Source: DASSTY01 sp035760645 (lineage in GTDB: Bacteria; Gemmatimonadota; Gemmatimonadetes; Gemmatimonadales; GWC2-71-9). Taken from it: 59,640 nt of DNA. How positions within the stretch are numbered: position 1 is the stretch's first letter; the number at the start of each line of letters is the position of its first letter. Shown here piece by piece: positions 14,555-23,768 of this stretch. The stretch is taken from NCBI GenBank assembly GCA_035760645.1, contig DASTSO010000081.1:1-59640 (forward strand), read 5' to 3'. The notes below the pieces were generated by a model. That model saw only the letters and a program-made list of their open reading frames with translations. It was not told the DNA's origin and made no database searches. The translations under genes and the position numbers were made by a program.

Positions 14555-17386
14555 TCAGCCCACCACCCGCAGCCCCTGCGCCACCCCGTTGAGCGTCGTG
14601 CCGAGGGCCTCGGTGAGCGCGGCGCGCTCCGGGGCGTCCTCGGGGAGCGCCGCCGGGAGGGCGCGCTGGCGCTCGAGCAGGGCGATCTGCAGCACCGAGA
14701 GGACGTCCACGTACGGGTTGCGCAGCGCGATCGAGTCGCGCAGCACCGGGTTGTCGGCCAGGAGCTCGGCGCCGCGGATCGCGCGCACCGCGTCCACCGT
14801 GCGGCGGAACTCCTCGGCGAGCGCGTCGAAGAGCGCGAGGTCGCCGCCCAGGCGCGCGACGTAGGTGCGGGCGACCGTGAGATCCACGATGGCGCACACC
14901 GTCTCGATCCGCGCGACGAGGTCGTCGAAGAAGGGCCACCGCTCGGCCATCGCGCGCAGCGTCGCGAGGCCGTCGGGGCGGGCCAGCTCGTCGGCGAGCG
15001 CGCTGCCGACGCCGAGCCAGGCGGGGAGCATGAAGCGCGTCTGGGTCCAGCCGAACTGCCAGGGGATCGCGCGGATCCCCTCGATCGAGCCCGTGGCGCC
15101 GGCGCGGTAGACCGGCCGCGAGCCGAAGTGCACGTGCGCGAGCTCCCGGACCGGCGTCGTCTCCTGATACAGCGCAAAGAGGGCGGGGCCGCCGTAGACG
15201 CGCTCGCGGTACACGGGGAGCGCGCGCGCGACGAGCCGGTCCATCACCGCGCGCCAGCGCGCGACCTCCTCCGTCGCCACCCCGCTGCGCCAGTCCTCGA
15301 ACGACTGCAGCAGCGTCCCCGCCACCATCACCTCGAGCGTCCGCTCGGCGATCTCCGGAAGGCCGAACTGCTGCGAGATGATCTCGCCCTGCTCGGTGAT
15401 CTTGATGCGGCCCTCGACCGTCGCGGGCGGCAGCGCCGAGAGCGCGCGGTAGACGGGCGAGCCGCCGCCGCGGCCCACCGAGCCGCCGCGACCGTGGAAG
15501 AGGGTGAGGGTGAGCCCCGTCTCGCGCGCCACCTCGGCGAGCGCCTCCTGCGCGCGGTACAGCTCCCAGGTGCTCGGCAGGATCCCGGCGTCCTTCGCCG
15601 AGTCGCTGTAGCCGATCAGCACCTCCTGGCGCATCCCGCGCGCGGCGAGCTGGCGGCGGTAGACCGGGTCCCGCGCGAGCTCGCGCAGTACGGCGGGGGC
15701 GTGCCGGAGGTCGTCGAGCGTCTCGAAGAGCGGCACCACGTCGAGCCGCGACAGGGGCGGCTCGGCGGCGAGGTCCACGAGCCCCGCCTCCCGCGCGAGG
15801 ACGAGGACGCGCAGCAGGTCGTCGGCGCCCTTCGCCATGGAGATGATGTAGGTGTCGGCGGCGGCGGGGCCGAGCTCGTCCTGGATCGCGCGCATCGCCT
15901 CGAAGGTGCGGAGCGTGCGGCGGGTCGCGGCCTCGAGCGCGAGGTGCGGCCCGACGAGGGGCCGGTGCCCCGCGAGCTCGCGCCGAAGCGCGTCGCCGTC
16001 GAGCGCGGGGAGCGCGAGCCGGGCGGCGACCTCGGCGAGAGCGCGGGCGTGCGCGTCGGCGTGCTCGCGCAGGTCGAGCCGGTAGCCGTGGAAGCCGTTC
16101 GCGCGCACGCTCGCGAGGAGCGGCGCGACGAAGAGCCGGGCGGCCTCGGCGGCGCCCGCCTCGAGGAGCGCGGCCTGGACGAGGGCGAGGTCGGCCTCGA
16201 AGGCCGCGGCGTCGGGGTAGGCGGCGGGCTCGTGGGCGGGCCGGCCCGCGTCGCGCGCGGCGATCCGGCGGCGGGTGGCCTCGAGGCGCGCCGCGATGAA
16301 CGAGAGCTCGAGCCGCACCGGCTCGTGCGCGTTGCGGCGGCGGTTGCGCGCGTCCACGTCGGGGAGCGCCGCGCGGTCGCGTGCGAGCGCATCGACGAGC
16401 GCGTCGGGCGGCGGCGCGAGCCGGTCGGCGAGCGCCAGGCGGTCGATGAGCGCGTCCACCGCGCGGCGGTAGTAGCCCAGCACCGCGTAGGCGGCGCGGC
16501 GCGCGGCGGCCACCGTGATCTCGGGGGTGACGTGCGGGTTCCCGTCGCGGTCGCCACCCACCCAGCTGCCCAGGCGGAGCGGCGTCACCGCGGCGGCCGC
16601 CGCGACATCCGCGGCGAGCGACTCCCCGTACGTCTCCTCGAACGCCCGCCCCAGCTCGCCGCGGGCCGCGGCTTCCGCGTCGAGGAGCCGGGTCTCGAGA
16701 TACCAGAGCACCGTGCTCACCTCGTCCATCACCGACGGGCGGTCGCGCCGCACCTCGGCGGTGAGCCAGAGCAGCTCGATCTCGGCGCGGAGGGTGGCCT
16801 CGAGCGCCGCGCGCTCGTGCCGCGGCGCACGCTCACGCGCGAGCAGCGCCTCGGCCACGCGCGCCTGCTGCGCGAGCAGCGTGCGGCGGGTGGACTCGGT
16901 GGGATGGGCGGTGAGCACCGGCCGCACGTCGAGCGCGGCGATCGCCCGGCGCACGGCGTCGGCCGGGCGGCCCCCGGCGGCGAGCCGCTCGAGCGCCCAC
17001 CGGAGCCCGGCGCGCTGCGGCGCCTCGGGCTCCGCCTGGTGCGCCTCGCGGCGGCGCACCCGGTGCACCTGCTCGGCGGTGTTGATGAGGAGGAAGAAGA
17101 GCGTGAAGGCGCGCGCCACCGTCGCCGCGGTCTCGAGCGGCAGCGCCGCGGCCTCGGCGACGAGGGCGGCGAAGTCCGGGGCGCCGGGCTCGCCGCGGCG
17201 CCGGGCGCGGGCGGCGCGGCGCAGCGACTCGACCGCGTGGAACGCCGCCTCGCCCGCCAGGCGCCGGAGGACGCCGCCCAGCGTGCCCGCGAGCCAGCGC
17301 ACATCCTCGTGCAGCGGCGCGTCCTCGGGCGCGGGGATCGGCTCGGGGACGGCGTCGGCGAGCGGGTCGGGCCCGGGCTCGCTCAT
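14555..17386 (-). CDS. ppc: Phosphoenolpyruvate carboxylase
   Basis: This enzyme is anaplerotic: PEP plus bicarbonate gives oxaloacetate and phosphate. It has 943 residues, the family length. Diagnostic motifs are the catalytic-His block VLTAHPTEST, GSWVGGDRDGNPHVT, the glycine loop FHGRGGSVGRGGG, ITEQGEIISQQFG and RAIPWQFGWTQTRFMLP. The N-terminal ~25 residues are a Pro/Glu-rich extension. ATG 17386 overlaps the stop of the response-regulator gene (ATGA), indicating coupling. The C-terminus ends VAQGLRVVG, slightly different from the NTG end of many family members. Confidence 0.96.
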   Translation of the reverse strand: MSEPGPDPLADAVPEPIPAPEDAPLHEDVRWLAGTLGGVLRRLAGEAAFHAVESLRRAARARRRGEPGAPDFAALVAEAAALPLETAATVARAFTLFFLLINTAEQVHRVRRREAHQAEPEAPQRAGLRWALERLAAGGRPADAVRRAIAALDVRPVLTAHPTESTRRTLLAQQARVAEALLARERAPRHERAALEATLRAEIELLWLTAEVRRDRPSVMDEVSTVLWYLETRLLDAEAAARGELGRAFEETYGESLAADVAAAAAVTPLRLGSWVGGDRDGNPHVTPEITVAAARRAAYAVLGYYRRAVDALIDRLALADRLAPPPDALVDALARDRAALPDVDARNRRRNAHEPVRLELSFIAARLEATRRRIAARDAGRPAHEPAAYPDAAAFEADLALVQAALLEAGAAEAARLFVAPLLASVRANGFHGYRLDLREHADAHARALAEVAARLALPALDGDALRRELAGHRPLVGPHLALEAATRRTLRTFEAMRAIQDELGPAAADTYIISMAKGADDLLRVLVLAREAGLVDLAAEPPLSRLDVVPLFETLDDLRHAPAVLRELARDPVYRRQLAARGMRQEVLIGYSDSAKDAGILPSTWELYRAQEALAEVARETGLTLTLFHGRGGSVGRGGGSPVYRALSALPPATVEGRIKITEQGEIISQQFGLPEIAERTLEVMVAGTLLQSFEDWRSGVATEEVARWRAVMDRLVARALPVYRERVYGGPALFALYQETTPVRELAHVHFGSRPVYRAGATGSIEGIRAIPWQFGWTQTRFMLPAWLGVGSALADELARPDGLATLRAMAERWPFFDDLVARIETVCAIVDLTVARTYVARLGGDLALFDALAEEFRRTVDAVRAIRGAELLADNPVLRDSIALRNPYVDVLSVLQIALLERQRALPAALPEDAPERAALTEALGTTLNGVAQGLRVVG

Positions 17387-17832
17387 CGCGGGAGCCGCGG
17401 GACCACGGCCCACACCTGGCGCAGGAGCGCGTCGGGGCCGAACGGCTTGCGCAGGAAGCGCCGCGGCCGGCCGTCGGGGCCGGGCGGCAGCTCGTGGGCC
17501 TCGAGGTAGCCCGAGATGTAGAGCACGGGGAGGTCGGGCCAGCGCTCGCCGATGCGCCGGCCCAGCTCGTAGCCGTCCATCTCCATCATGAACACGTCGG
17601 AGACGACCAGCCGCACGCGCGGCGCGACGGCGAGCACGGCGAGCGCCTCGAGTCCGTGGCGCGCCTCGTGGACCACGTAGCGCTCGCGCTGGAGGATGCG
17701 CACGATGAGGAGCCGGACGTCGTCCTCGTCGTCCACGACGAGGATTTCCGGGGGCGGCGGCGCGGCGGCGGCGGCGGCGCCGGTGCCGCCGCCGTCGGCG
17801 ACCGGGGCGCCGGCGAGCGTGGAGTCGGACAT
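17383..17832 (-). CDS. Single-domain response regulator
   Basis: This 149-residue protein has a ~30-residue Gly/Ala/Pro-rich N-terminus followed by one receiver domain. The acidic pocket is ILVVDDEDD, the phospho-acceptor Asp is in VVSDVFM, the switch Ser is in LYISGY and the Lys is in FLRKPFG. There is no output domain and no histidine kinase nearby. The LYISGY style is common in receivers of hybrid kinases. It is translationally coupled to ppc, but a direct regulatory link is only inferred. ATG 17832 follows a weak ribosome site. Confidence 0.88.
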   Translation of the reverse strand: MSDSTLAGAPVADGGGTGAAAAAAPPPPEILVVDDEDDVRLLIVRILQRERYVVHEARHGLEALAVLAVAPRVRLVVSDVFMMEMDGYELGRRIGERWPDLPVLYISGYLEAHELPPGPDGRPRRFLRKPFGPDALLRQVWAVVPRLPR

Positions 17833-17878
17833 GTGGGACCTGCGCGGCGAGGCGGCGAGGGTGACCGGAGCGAGCGGA

Positions 17879-18265
17879 TTACCGGAGCGAGTAGAGATAG
17901 GCGGCGATGTCGCGCGCGTCGGGGGCGCTGACGCCAAGGTACGGCATCGCGGTCAGCGAATCCACCGCCGGCGGGTTCATGATCCACCGCGTGAGGTTCG
18001 CGGGCGTGTTGGCGAGCACGCCGGCGACGTAGGCGCGCTGCCCGACGCCACGCAGGTCCGGTCCCACGAGCGCGTTCGCCCCGGGCACGCCGGGGATCGT
18101 GTGGCAGGCGCCGCAGCCGTAGGTCTGGATCGCCGCGCGGCCGCGCGCGGGGCTGCCCCCGGTGAGCATCGCCGCCTCCCGCGCGGCGCGCGCGTCCGCG
18201 CACCCGGCGAGGGCGAGGAGCGCCAGGACAGTCGAAAGGGTCGGGACGGTCAGGCCGGCGCGCAT
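17879..18265 (-). CDS. Small c-type cytochrome lipoprotein
   Basis: This 128-residue protein has a lipoprotein-like signal (LLALAGCADA). The heme c motif is CGACH in TYGCGACHTIPG and the probable axial Met is in AMPYLGVS. Class I layout and a NLTRWIMNPP segment resemble cytochrome c domains fused to oxidase subunits. It is the last gene of the oxidase operon and probably shuttles electrons to or within the caa3 complex in the periplasm. ATG 18265 has AGGTGA 5 nt upstream. GTG 18274, overlapping the ctaG stop, is an alternative. Confidence 0.87.
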   Translation of the reverse strand: MRAGLTVPTLSTVLALLALAGCADARAAREAAMLTGGSPARGRAAIQTYGCGACHTIPGVPGANALVGPDLRGVGQRAYVAGVLANTPANLTRWIMNPPAVDSLTAMPYLGVSAPDARDIAAYLYSLR

Positions 18266-18270
18266 CGCCG

Positions 18271-19218
18271 TCACCTGCCCCGCAGCAGCGGCGCCGCCTC
18301 GCGCCGCGCGACCCGCCACTCGGCCTCGCGCAGCCAGGCGGCCGTGAGGGCGAGCGCGGCGCCGAGGTAGGCGAGCCCCGCGGGCACCCACATGATCAGC
18401 CCGGCGAGCTGCTGGTCCTCGAGCGGCGAGAAGCCCCACGGCCCGGTGCGGCTCGCGTAGAGCGGATACCAGAGGGCGCGCGAGACGGTGAGGAGCGCGC
18501 CCAGGCCGCCGGTGTAGACGGCGGTGCCGAAGAGGTAGAGCACCGCCGCCCCGTAGCGGAGCCGCGCGCGCGGGCCCTCGAGCAGCGCCCACCAGAAGAG
18601 GAGCGCGGTGACGAGGAACGCGGTGTGCTGCAGCGCGTGCACCGTCTCCGATGCGACCGCCCACTGGTAGAGCCGCGGCAGGTGCCAGACGAGGATCGCC
18701 GCCGCGTGCAGCGCGAAGGCGACCGGGGCCGCGCTCATCAGGTGCCACGGTCCGCGCAGCGCCCGCGCGCGGCCCAGCGCGCCGATCGCCCGGCGCGAGG
18801 CGAGCGGGAAGGCCCAGAGCATCACGACGAGCGGCCGGCCGAGGACGAGGAGCGGCGCGGCCACCGCCATGATGAGCTCGTGCTGCGCCATGTGGGCCGC
18901 GAAGAGCGCTTCGCCCAGGGCGTGCAGCGGCGACACGAGCGCCAGGGCGAGCAGCAGCCAGCCGCTCCAGAAGCAGCGCCCCTCGCGCCGCAGGAGCCGC
19001 CGCCGCGCCACTCGCCGCAGCTCGCGCATCCCGCGCGCATACAGTCCGCCCGAGACGAGAAGTCCCAGCACCACCGCGGGCTCGAAGCTCCACGCCCCCC
19101 AGAAGTCGTGCGGCGCGAGCGCCCGCCCCTCGTGCGCCCAGAGCGGCCCCGCGCCGAGGAGCAGCGCCAGCACCAGGAGGCCTCCCGCCGTCCCGCCCGC
19201 CCGCCGTCCCGCCCTCAT
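18271..19218 (-). CDS. ctaG: CtaG-type cytochrome c oxidase assembly membrane protein
   Basis: This 315-residue multi-pass membrane protein of the caa3_CtaG family has an N-terminal signal-like segment, then six to eight hydrophobic helices. Family marks are LVSPLHALGEALFAAHMAQHELIM in two pieces, LHAAAILVWHLPRLYQWA and HALQHTAFLVTALLFWWALL. Proteins of this family are needed for assembly or activity of caa3 oxidase, probably by helping copper insertion. Several conserved His residues (HMAQHE, VWHLP, LQH) could bind copper. Its ATG overlaps the preceding gene (ATGA), and its context downstream of ctaC-D-E supports the role. Confidence 0.88.
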   Translation of the reverse strand: MRAGRRAGGTAGGLLVLALLLGAGPLWAHEGRALAPHDFWGAWSFEPAVVLGLLVSGGLYARGMRELRRVARRRLLRREGRCFWSGWLLLALALVSPLHALGEALFAAHMAQHELIMAVAAPLLVLGRPLVVMLWAFPLASRRAIGALGRARALRGPWHLMSAAPVAFALHAAAILVWHLPRLYQWAVASETVHALQHTAFLVTALLFWWALLEGPRARLRYGAAVLYLFGTAVYTGGLGALLTVSRALWYPLYASRTGPWGFSPLEDQQLAGLIMWVPAGLAYLGAALALTAAWLREAEWRVARREAAPLLRGR

Positions 19219-19589
19219 TGGCACGGACTCAGGAAGAACACCGCCATCCACTGCGCCAGCGCGATCCAGACGAAGAGCGCGCTCATGAGCGTGCCGACGA
19301 GGCCGAGGAACTTGGTGCGGGCCGCGGGTCCCGCGTCCTCGGGCAGCGTCGCCGCGCTCGTCGAGCGCCACACGCGCCAGGCGATGCCGAGCCCCGCGAG
19401 GCAGAGCAGGACGGTTCCCGCGTGGAGCAGGTGCCCGAGCGTCGAGTCCTGCACGTGGCAGTCGTGGGGGACGAGCTGGTAGGTGAGCTGCAGCCCGGCG
19501 AGATAGGCGAGGGGCGCGAGCAGCACGCCCAGCAGCTGCGCCAGGACGTTGGTGCCGTCGTCGGGCCGGGCCTCGGTGTCCACGCTCAT
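19215..19589 (-). CDS. Small three-helix membrane protein of the oxidase operon
   Basis: This 124-residue protein has three predicted membrane segments: LLGVLLAPLAYLAGLQLTYQ, LLHAGTVLLCLAGLGIAW and FLGLVGTLMSALFVWIALAQ. It ends in SPCQ. No family is recognised with confidence. The gene lies between ctaE and ctaG, with a 4-bp overlap to ctaG and 8 bp from ctaE. A structural (subunit IV-like) or assembly role in the caa3 oxidase is the simplest reading. Cys and His residues (VPHDCHV, SPC) could contact a metal, but this is speculation. Confidence 0.75.
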   Translation of the reverse strand: MSVDTEARPDDGTNVLAQLLGVLLAPLAYLAGLQLTYQLVPHDCHVQDSTLGHLLHAGTVLLCLAGLGIAWRVWRSTSAATLPEDAGPAARTKFLGLVGTLMSALFVWIALAQWMAVFFLSPCQ

Positions 19590-19597
19590 GGCATCCC

Positions 19598-20245
19598 TCA
19601 GGTGACGTAGGGCGTCAGGTACACCGTCGCGTAGAGCGGCACCCAGACGCCGACCAGGAAGTACCAGTAGAAGCACGACTCGCTCGCGTCCGAGAAGTGC
19701 TTCGTCTCGAAGCGCGCGCTGAAGAGGAGGACGGCGATGAACGCCGTCTCGAAGGCGTTGAGGTAGAGGAGCGACGCGTGGAGGCCCGTGACGAGCCAGG
19801 CGACCGAGCCGTAGGCGTTGGTGTCCCAGCGGCAGTTGAGCGCGAGGATGTCCTGCCAGCGCAGGAAGAGGAAGCCGATGGCGAACGCGGTGAGCACCAC
19901 GAACCAGCGCCGGAGCGCCGGGAGGTCGAGCCGGCGGGCCGCGCGGTCGGCGAGCGCGGCGGGGGCGAGGCTCACGAGCATGACGGCCAGGGTGATCGTC
20001 GGCCAGACGAGCCCGGGCCGCGGCGTGTGCGCCGGCGGCCAGGTGGCCTCGTTGCGCCAGAGATAGAAGTAGCACGCGAGCCCGATGAAGAGCGTGGTCC
20101 CCTCGATCGCCATGAAGCCCAGCGTGCCCCACCAGAGCATGCTGCGGGGCCCGAAGGTGACCGTCGGGAGCCCCGAGACGTCCACCGTCGAGCGGGTGAG
20201 CGCGCCCGCCGGCGCGCCGCCGCCGGGAGGATAGGGCGCGCTCAT
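19598..20245 (-). CDS. ctaE: Cytochrome c oxidase subunit III
   Basis: This 215-residue protein is a short, five-helix type of heme-copper oxidase subunit III. Typical segments are WWGTLGFMAIEGTTLFIGLA, FVVLTAFAIGFLFLRWQD, AWLVTGLHASLL and ESCFYWYFLVGVWVPLYATV. The Glu in AIEGTT and the GLHA..G-type helix are family features. ATG 20245 overlaps the ctaD stop (ATGA). Subunit III stabilises the proton-pumping core in the inner membrane. Confidence 0.92.
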   Translation of the reverse strand: MSAPYPPGGGAPAGALTRSTVDVSGLPTVTFGPRSMLWWGTLGFMAIEGTTLFIGLACYFYLWRNEATWPPAHTPRPGLVWPTITLAVMLVSLAPAALADRAARRLDLPALRRWFVVLTAFAIGFLFLRWQDILALNCRWDTNAYGSVAWLVTGLHASLLYLNAFETAFIAVLLFSARFETKHFSDASESCFYWYFLVGVWVPLYATVYLTPYVT

Positions 20246-22200
20246 GCGGCCCGCTCCTCCGACTCGCGGAGCTCGAGCGTGTGCTCGCGCCGGTCGGGCC
20301 AGCCCCAGAGGATGAGCGGCACGAAGAGGCAGACGCTCCCGACGACCACCGCCCACGGCGTGAACATGAGCGTGATGAAGAGCACGCCCGTGGCGAGCGC
20401 CGCGACGAACGGGACGATCGTGTCCTCGGGGTGCCGGTGGCGGCTGTCGGGCGCGGCGTCGAGGAGCGTCGTGACGAGCACCTCGCGCATGTCGGTGCGG
20501 AGTCCGGTGACGACCGGGCGATCGGGGCTCCGCTCCCAGAGCGCCGCGCGGCCCTGCACGACCGGGATGTGCTGGAAGTTGTAGGGCCGGGGCGGGCTCG
20601 CCGCGAGCCACTCGAGGCTGGGCCCGTCCCACGGATCGGCGCCCGCGAGGCGCCCGCCGCGCCAGCAGCGCGCGGCGTTGACGAGGAAGGCGACGACGCT
20701 CGCCGCGATGGTGGCGGCGCCGAGCGAGGCCACGAGGTTGAGCGGGCCCCAGCCGGTGGCGGCGAGATAGGTGTAGACGCGCCGCGGCATCCCCTCGAGC
20801 CCGAGGTAGTGCATCGGGAAGAAGGTGAGGTTCACCCCGATGAACCAGAGCGCGAAGTGCAGCCGGCCGAGCCCCTCGTCGAGCATCCGGCCCGTCGCCT
20901 TCGGGAACCAGTAGTAGAAGCCGGCGAACATCGGGAAGACCATCCCGCCCAGCAGCACGTAGTGCAGGTGCGCCACGATGAAGAAGCTGTCGTGCACCTG
21001 GATGTCGAACGGCACCGAGGCGATCATGACCCCGCTCAGCCCGCCGATCAGGAAGGTGGCGAAGAAGCCCAGGATGAAGAGGAACGGCACCCGGAAGCGG
21101 GGCCGGCCGGTCCAGATCGTGGCGATCCAGCAGAAGAACTGCACGCCGGTGGGGATCGTGATCATCGCGCTCGCCGCCGTGAAGAAGCTCGCGCCGAGCT
21201 GCGGCACGGTGGTGGCGAACATGTGGTGCACCCAGAGCCCGAAGGCGAGGAACCCGGTGGCGATCGTCGAGAGCACGATCGCCGGATAGCCGAACACCTC
21301 GCGCCGCGCGAAGCTCTGCACCACCTCCGAGACGATGCCGAGGGCCGGGAGGAAGACGATGTACACCTCCGGGTGCCCGAAGAACCAGAAGACGTGCTGC
21401 CACAGCAGCGCGTCGCCCCCCTCGGCGGGGTTGAAGAAGTGGGTGCCGACCAGTCGGTCGCCGGCGAGGAGGATCGTGCTCCCCGTGGCGACCCAGGGGA
21501 GCGAGAAGAGGATCATGAAGGCCGTCACCAGCTCGGTCCACACGAACAGCGGCATCCGGTTGAGCGACATCCCGGGTGCCCGGTTCTTGAAGACCGTGAC
21601 GATGATCTCCACCGCTCCCACCAGCCCCGCGATCTCGGTGAAGGTGACCATCTGCGCCCAGGTATCCACCCGCTTCCCCGGCGAGAACTGCGGGCCCGAG
21701 AGCGGCACGTAGGCGAACCACCCCGTGTCGGGACCCGAGTTGAGGTAGAGCTGGACGAAGAGGAGGATCCCGCCGATCAGGTAGGTGTAGTAGCCGTAGG
21801 CGTTGAGTCGCGGGAAGGCGACGTTGCGCGCCCCGATCATGAGCGGGACGAAGTAGAGCCCGAGCGCGATCACCATCGGCACGGCGAAGAGGAACATCAT
21901 CGCCGTGCCGTGGGTGGTGAAGAGCTGGTCGTAGCGGTCGGGGCCGACGATGTGGCTCTCGGGCCGCGCGAGCTGCAGGCGCATGAGCGCCGCGTTGAGC
22001 CCGGCGAGCAGGAAGAAGACGAACGCCGTGATGATGTAGCGCAGGCCGATCCGCTTGTGGTCGGTCGTCGTCAGCCAGCCCCAGAAGCCGGGCCGGCCCC
22101 GCCAGCTGCGCTCGAGCTCCAGGCGCTCGCGCTCCTCGGCGGCGGCGGCGGAGTCCGGCGCGAGCACGTCGCGCGGGCGATCGATCGGGGGCTCGCTCAC
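20242..22200 (-). CDS. ctaD: Cytochrome c oxidase subunit I (caa3-type)
   Basis: This is the catalytic heme-copper subunit, of 652 residues with about 12-14 helices. The heme a His is in FTTHGTAMMF. The CuB His and the cross-linked Tyr are in WQHVFWFFGHPEVYI, the His pair is WVHHMF, and HLHYVLLGG carries the heme a3 and heme a ligands. The N-terminus has a charged cytoplasmic tail before WLTTTDHKRIGLRY. The C-terminal ~60 residues add two more hydrophobic stretches, as in long caa3-type subunits. The start GTG 22200 overlaps the ctaC stop (GTGA). It reduces O2 to water and pumps protons. Confidence 0.96.
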   Translation of the reverse strand: MSEPPIDRPRDVLAPDSAAAAEERERLELERSWRGRPGFWGWLTTTDHKRIGLRYIITAFVFFLLAGLNAALMRLQLARPESHIVGPDRYDQLFTTHGTAMMFLFAVPMVIALGLYFVPLMIGARNVAFPRLNAYGYYTYLIGGILLFVQLYLNSGPDTGWFAYVPLSGPQFSPGKRVDTWAQMVTFTEIAGLVGAVEIIVTVFKNRAPGMSLNRMPLFVWTELVTAFMILFSLPWVATGSTILLAGDRLVGTHFFNPAEGGDALLWQHVFWFFGHPEVYIVFLPALGIVSEVVQSFARREVFGYPAIVLSTIATGFLAFGLWVHHMFATTVPQLGASFFTAASAMITIPTGVQFFCWIATIWTGRPRFRVPFLFILGFFATFLIGGLSGVMIASVPFDIQVHDSFFIVAHLHYVLLGGMVFPMFAGFYYWFPKATGRMLDEGLGRLHFALWFIGVNLTFFPMHYLGLEGMPRRVYTYLAATGWGPLNLVASLGAATIAASVVAFLVNAARCWRGGRLAGADPWDGPSLEWLAASPPRPYNFQHIPVVQGRAALWERSPDRPVVTGLRTDMREVLVTTLLDAAPDSRHRHPEDTIVPFVAALATGVLFITLMFTPWAVVVGSVCLFVPLILWGWPDRREHTLELRESEERAA

Positions 22201-23189
22201 TCGAGGGTCTCCAGGTAGGCCAGCAGCGCCTGCAGGTCCCGCGGCGCGAGCTGGTTGGCGGGCATGATCACGCCCGGCTTGATGCGCTGCGGATCCACGA
22301 TCCAGCCGGCGAGGTTGCCGCGCGTGTTCGGCAGCGTGCCGGCGGCGAGCGTGCGGCGGCTGGCCAGGTGCGTGAGGTCGGGGCCCACGTTGCCGCCGGC
22401 CATCGTGCCCGCGATCGTGTGGCAGAGCGGACAGCTCGAGGCGAGGAAGACCTGCCGGCCCCGCCGCGCGAGCGTGTCGGCCGGCGTGCGCGCGCTGTCG
22501 CGCTGCCGGGCGAGCCACGCCTCGAACTGCGCCCGCGGCTCGGCGATGATCTGGAAGCCCATCTTCGCGTGCTGGTAGCCGCAGAACTCGGCGCACTGGC
22601 CCCGGTAGACGCCGGGCGTGTCGGCCTGGAACCAGAGCGAGCTCCGGACGCGCGGGATGAGGTCGCGCTTCCCCGTGAGGCTCGGCGCCCAGAAGCTGTG
22701 GATCACGTCGGCCGCCTGGAGCTCGACGACGACGGGCACGCCGACGGGGACGTGGATCTCGTTGGCCGTCGTCGCCCGCTTGTACGGCTCGGGGTGGGGG
22801 TACTCGACCTCCCACCACCACTGGTGGCCCGTCACCTGGACGTGCAGCTCGCCGCCCGGCGCCATCGTCAGCGCCCGGCCGGTGGAGAAGTCGAAGACGA
22901 GGAAGACGACGAGGACGACGACCGTGAGCGCCGTCGCGCCGACCACGGCGCGGTGCATCCCGGGGCCGCCGCCGCTGCGCTCGCCGCCGTCCTCGGGGCC
23001 GTGCCGCCGGAACGCCCCCCAGAGGAGCGCCGCGACCACCAGCACCCAGACGACGAGCGCGACGATCCACAGGAACCGCCACAGCTCGTGGATCCGGAGC
23101 GCCTGCGGCCCGTGGGGTCGCAGGACCGAGTGGGCGCCGGGGAAGGTGAGCGCCCGGGCCGCCGTCTCCTGCAGCAGCGCGAGGATCAT
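22197..23189 (-). CDS. ctaC: Cytochrome c oxidase subunit II with fused cytochrome c domain
   Basis: This 330-residue protein has two N-terminal membrane helices, then the periplasmic cupredoxin with the CuA site. The site is visible as the His in ADVIHSFWAPSL and as GQCAEFCGYQHAKM. The segment GHQWWWEVEYP is the aromatic electron-entry patch. A C-terminal cytochrome c domain with CPLCH and an axial Met (GVIMPANQL) makes this a caa3-type subunit. The start ATG 23189 overlaps the upstream cytochrome c gene (ATGA). Electrons from soluble or lipid-anchored cytochrome c enter here. Confidence 0.95.
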   Translation of the reverse strand: MILALLQETAARALTFPGAHSVLRPHGPQALRIHELWRFLWIVALVVWVLVVAALLWGAFRRHGPEDGGERSGGGPGMHRAVVGATALTVVVLVVFLVFDFSTGRALTMAPGGELHVQVTGHQWWWEVEYPHPEPYKRATTANEIHVPVGVPVVVELQAADVIHSFWAPSLTGKRDLIPRVRSSLWFQADTPGVYRGQCAEFCGYQHAKMGFQIIAEPRAQFEAWLARQRDSARTPADTLARRGRQVFLASSCPLCHTIAGTMAGGNVGPDLTHLASRRTLAAGTLPNTRGNLAGWIVDPQRIKPGVIMPANQLAPRDLQALLAYLETLE

Positions 23190-23749
23190 GGATGCGTGGA
23201 CGCGGGCGGCTGGAACGACTGCCGCGGCCGGGCCGGAGTCGTGGCCTGCGGCATCGAGCGCGCCTCCATGTGGTCCGGGCGCCCGGGGGCGACGTCGGGA
23301 CGCAGCAGTCCGCTCAGCGAGCGCACGTAGGCGACGAGCTGCCAGACCTGCTGGTTCGACAGCTTGCCGCGCCACGCCGGCATTCCGTTGGGCCGGCCCT
23401 CGACGATCGTCTCGAAGATGTTCTCGGGCTCGCTGCCGTAGATCCACTCGTCGTCCATGAGTGGTGGCCCGTAGGAGCCGCCGCCGTGCGCGTGGCAGCC
23501 GACGCAGTTCAGCTGGTTGTAGAGCTGCTCGCCCTGCGAGACGGCGTAGGCGTTCTCCTCGTAGGGACTGCGGGCCGTGGCCGAGATGACCACGGGGCCG
23601 GGCTGCAGCGGGTCGTCGGTGACGAGCGGGCTCGCCGTGGCCGCGGGCGGCGTCTCGCGAAAGCGGCGCGCCTCGCGCTGGCAGCCGGCGAGCGTGCTCA
23701 CGAGCGCGAGCGCGAGCGCGGCGAATGGGGCGAGCGGGACCAGGCGCAT
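23186..23749 (-). CDS. Cytochrome c lipoprotein, likely electron carrier to caa3 oxidase
   Basis: This 187-residue protein has a lipobox (STLAGCQRE) and one class I heme c motif, CVGCH, in LNCVGCHAHGGG. A probable axial Met is in GRPNGMPAWRGKLS. About 35 Pro-rich residues follow the heme domain. It is placed between the PQQ dehydrogenase-associated protein and ctaC and overlaps ctaC by 4 bp. This layout suggests it carries electrons from the dehydrogenase to the oxidase. A GGGAG ribosome site lies 7 nt before ATG 23749. Confidence 0.9.
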   Translation of the reverse strand: MRLVPLAPFAALALALVSTLAGCQREARRFRETPPAATASPLVTDDPLQPGPVVISATARSPYEENAYAVSQGEQLYNQLNCVGCHAHGGGSYGPPLMDDEWIYGSEPENIFETIVEGRPNGMPAWRGKLSNQQVWQLVAYVRSLSGLLRPDVAPGRPDHMEARSMPQATTPARPRQSFQPPASTHP

Positions 23750-23768
23750 GCGATCTCCCGGAATGGGC

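Noticed and set aside
17862..17891. Direct repeat ACCGGAGCGAG at the cytochrome c gene end as a functional site
   Set aside because: There are only two short copies, and one is inside the coding end; too little to support a role.
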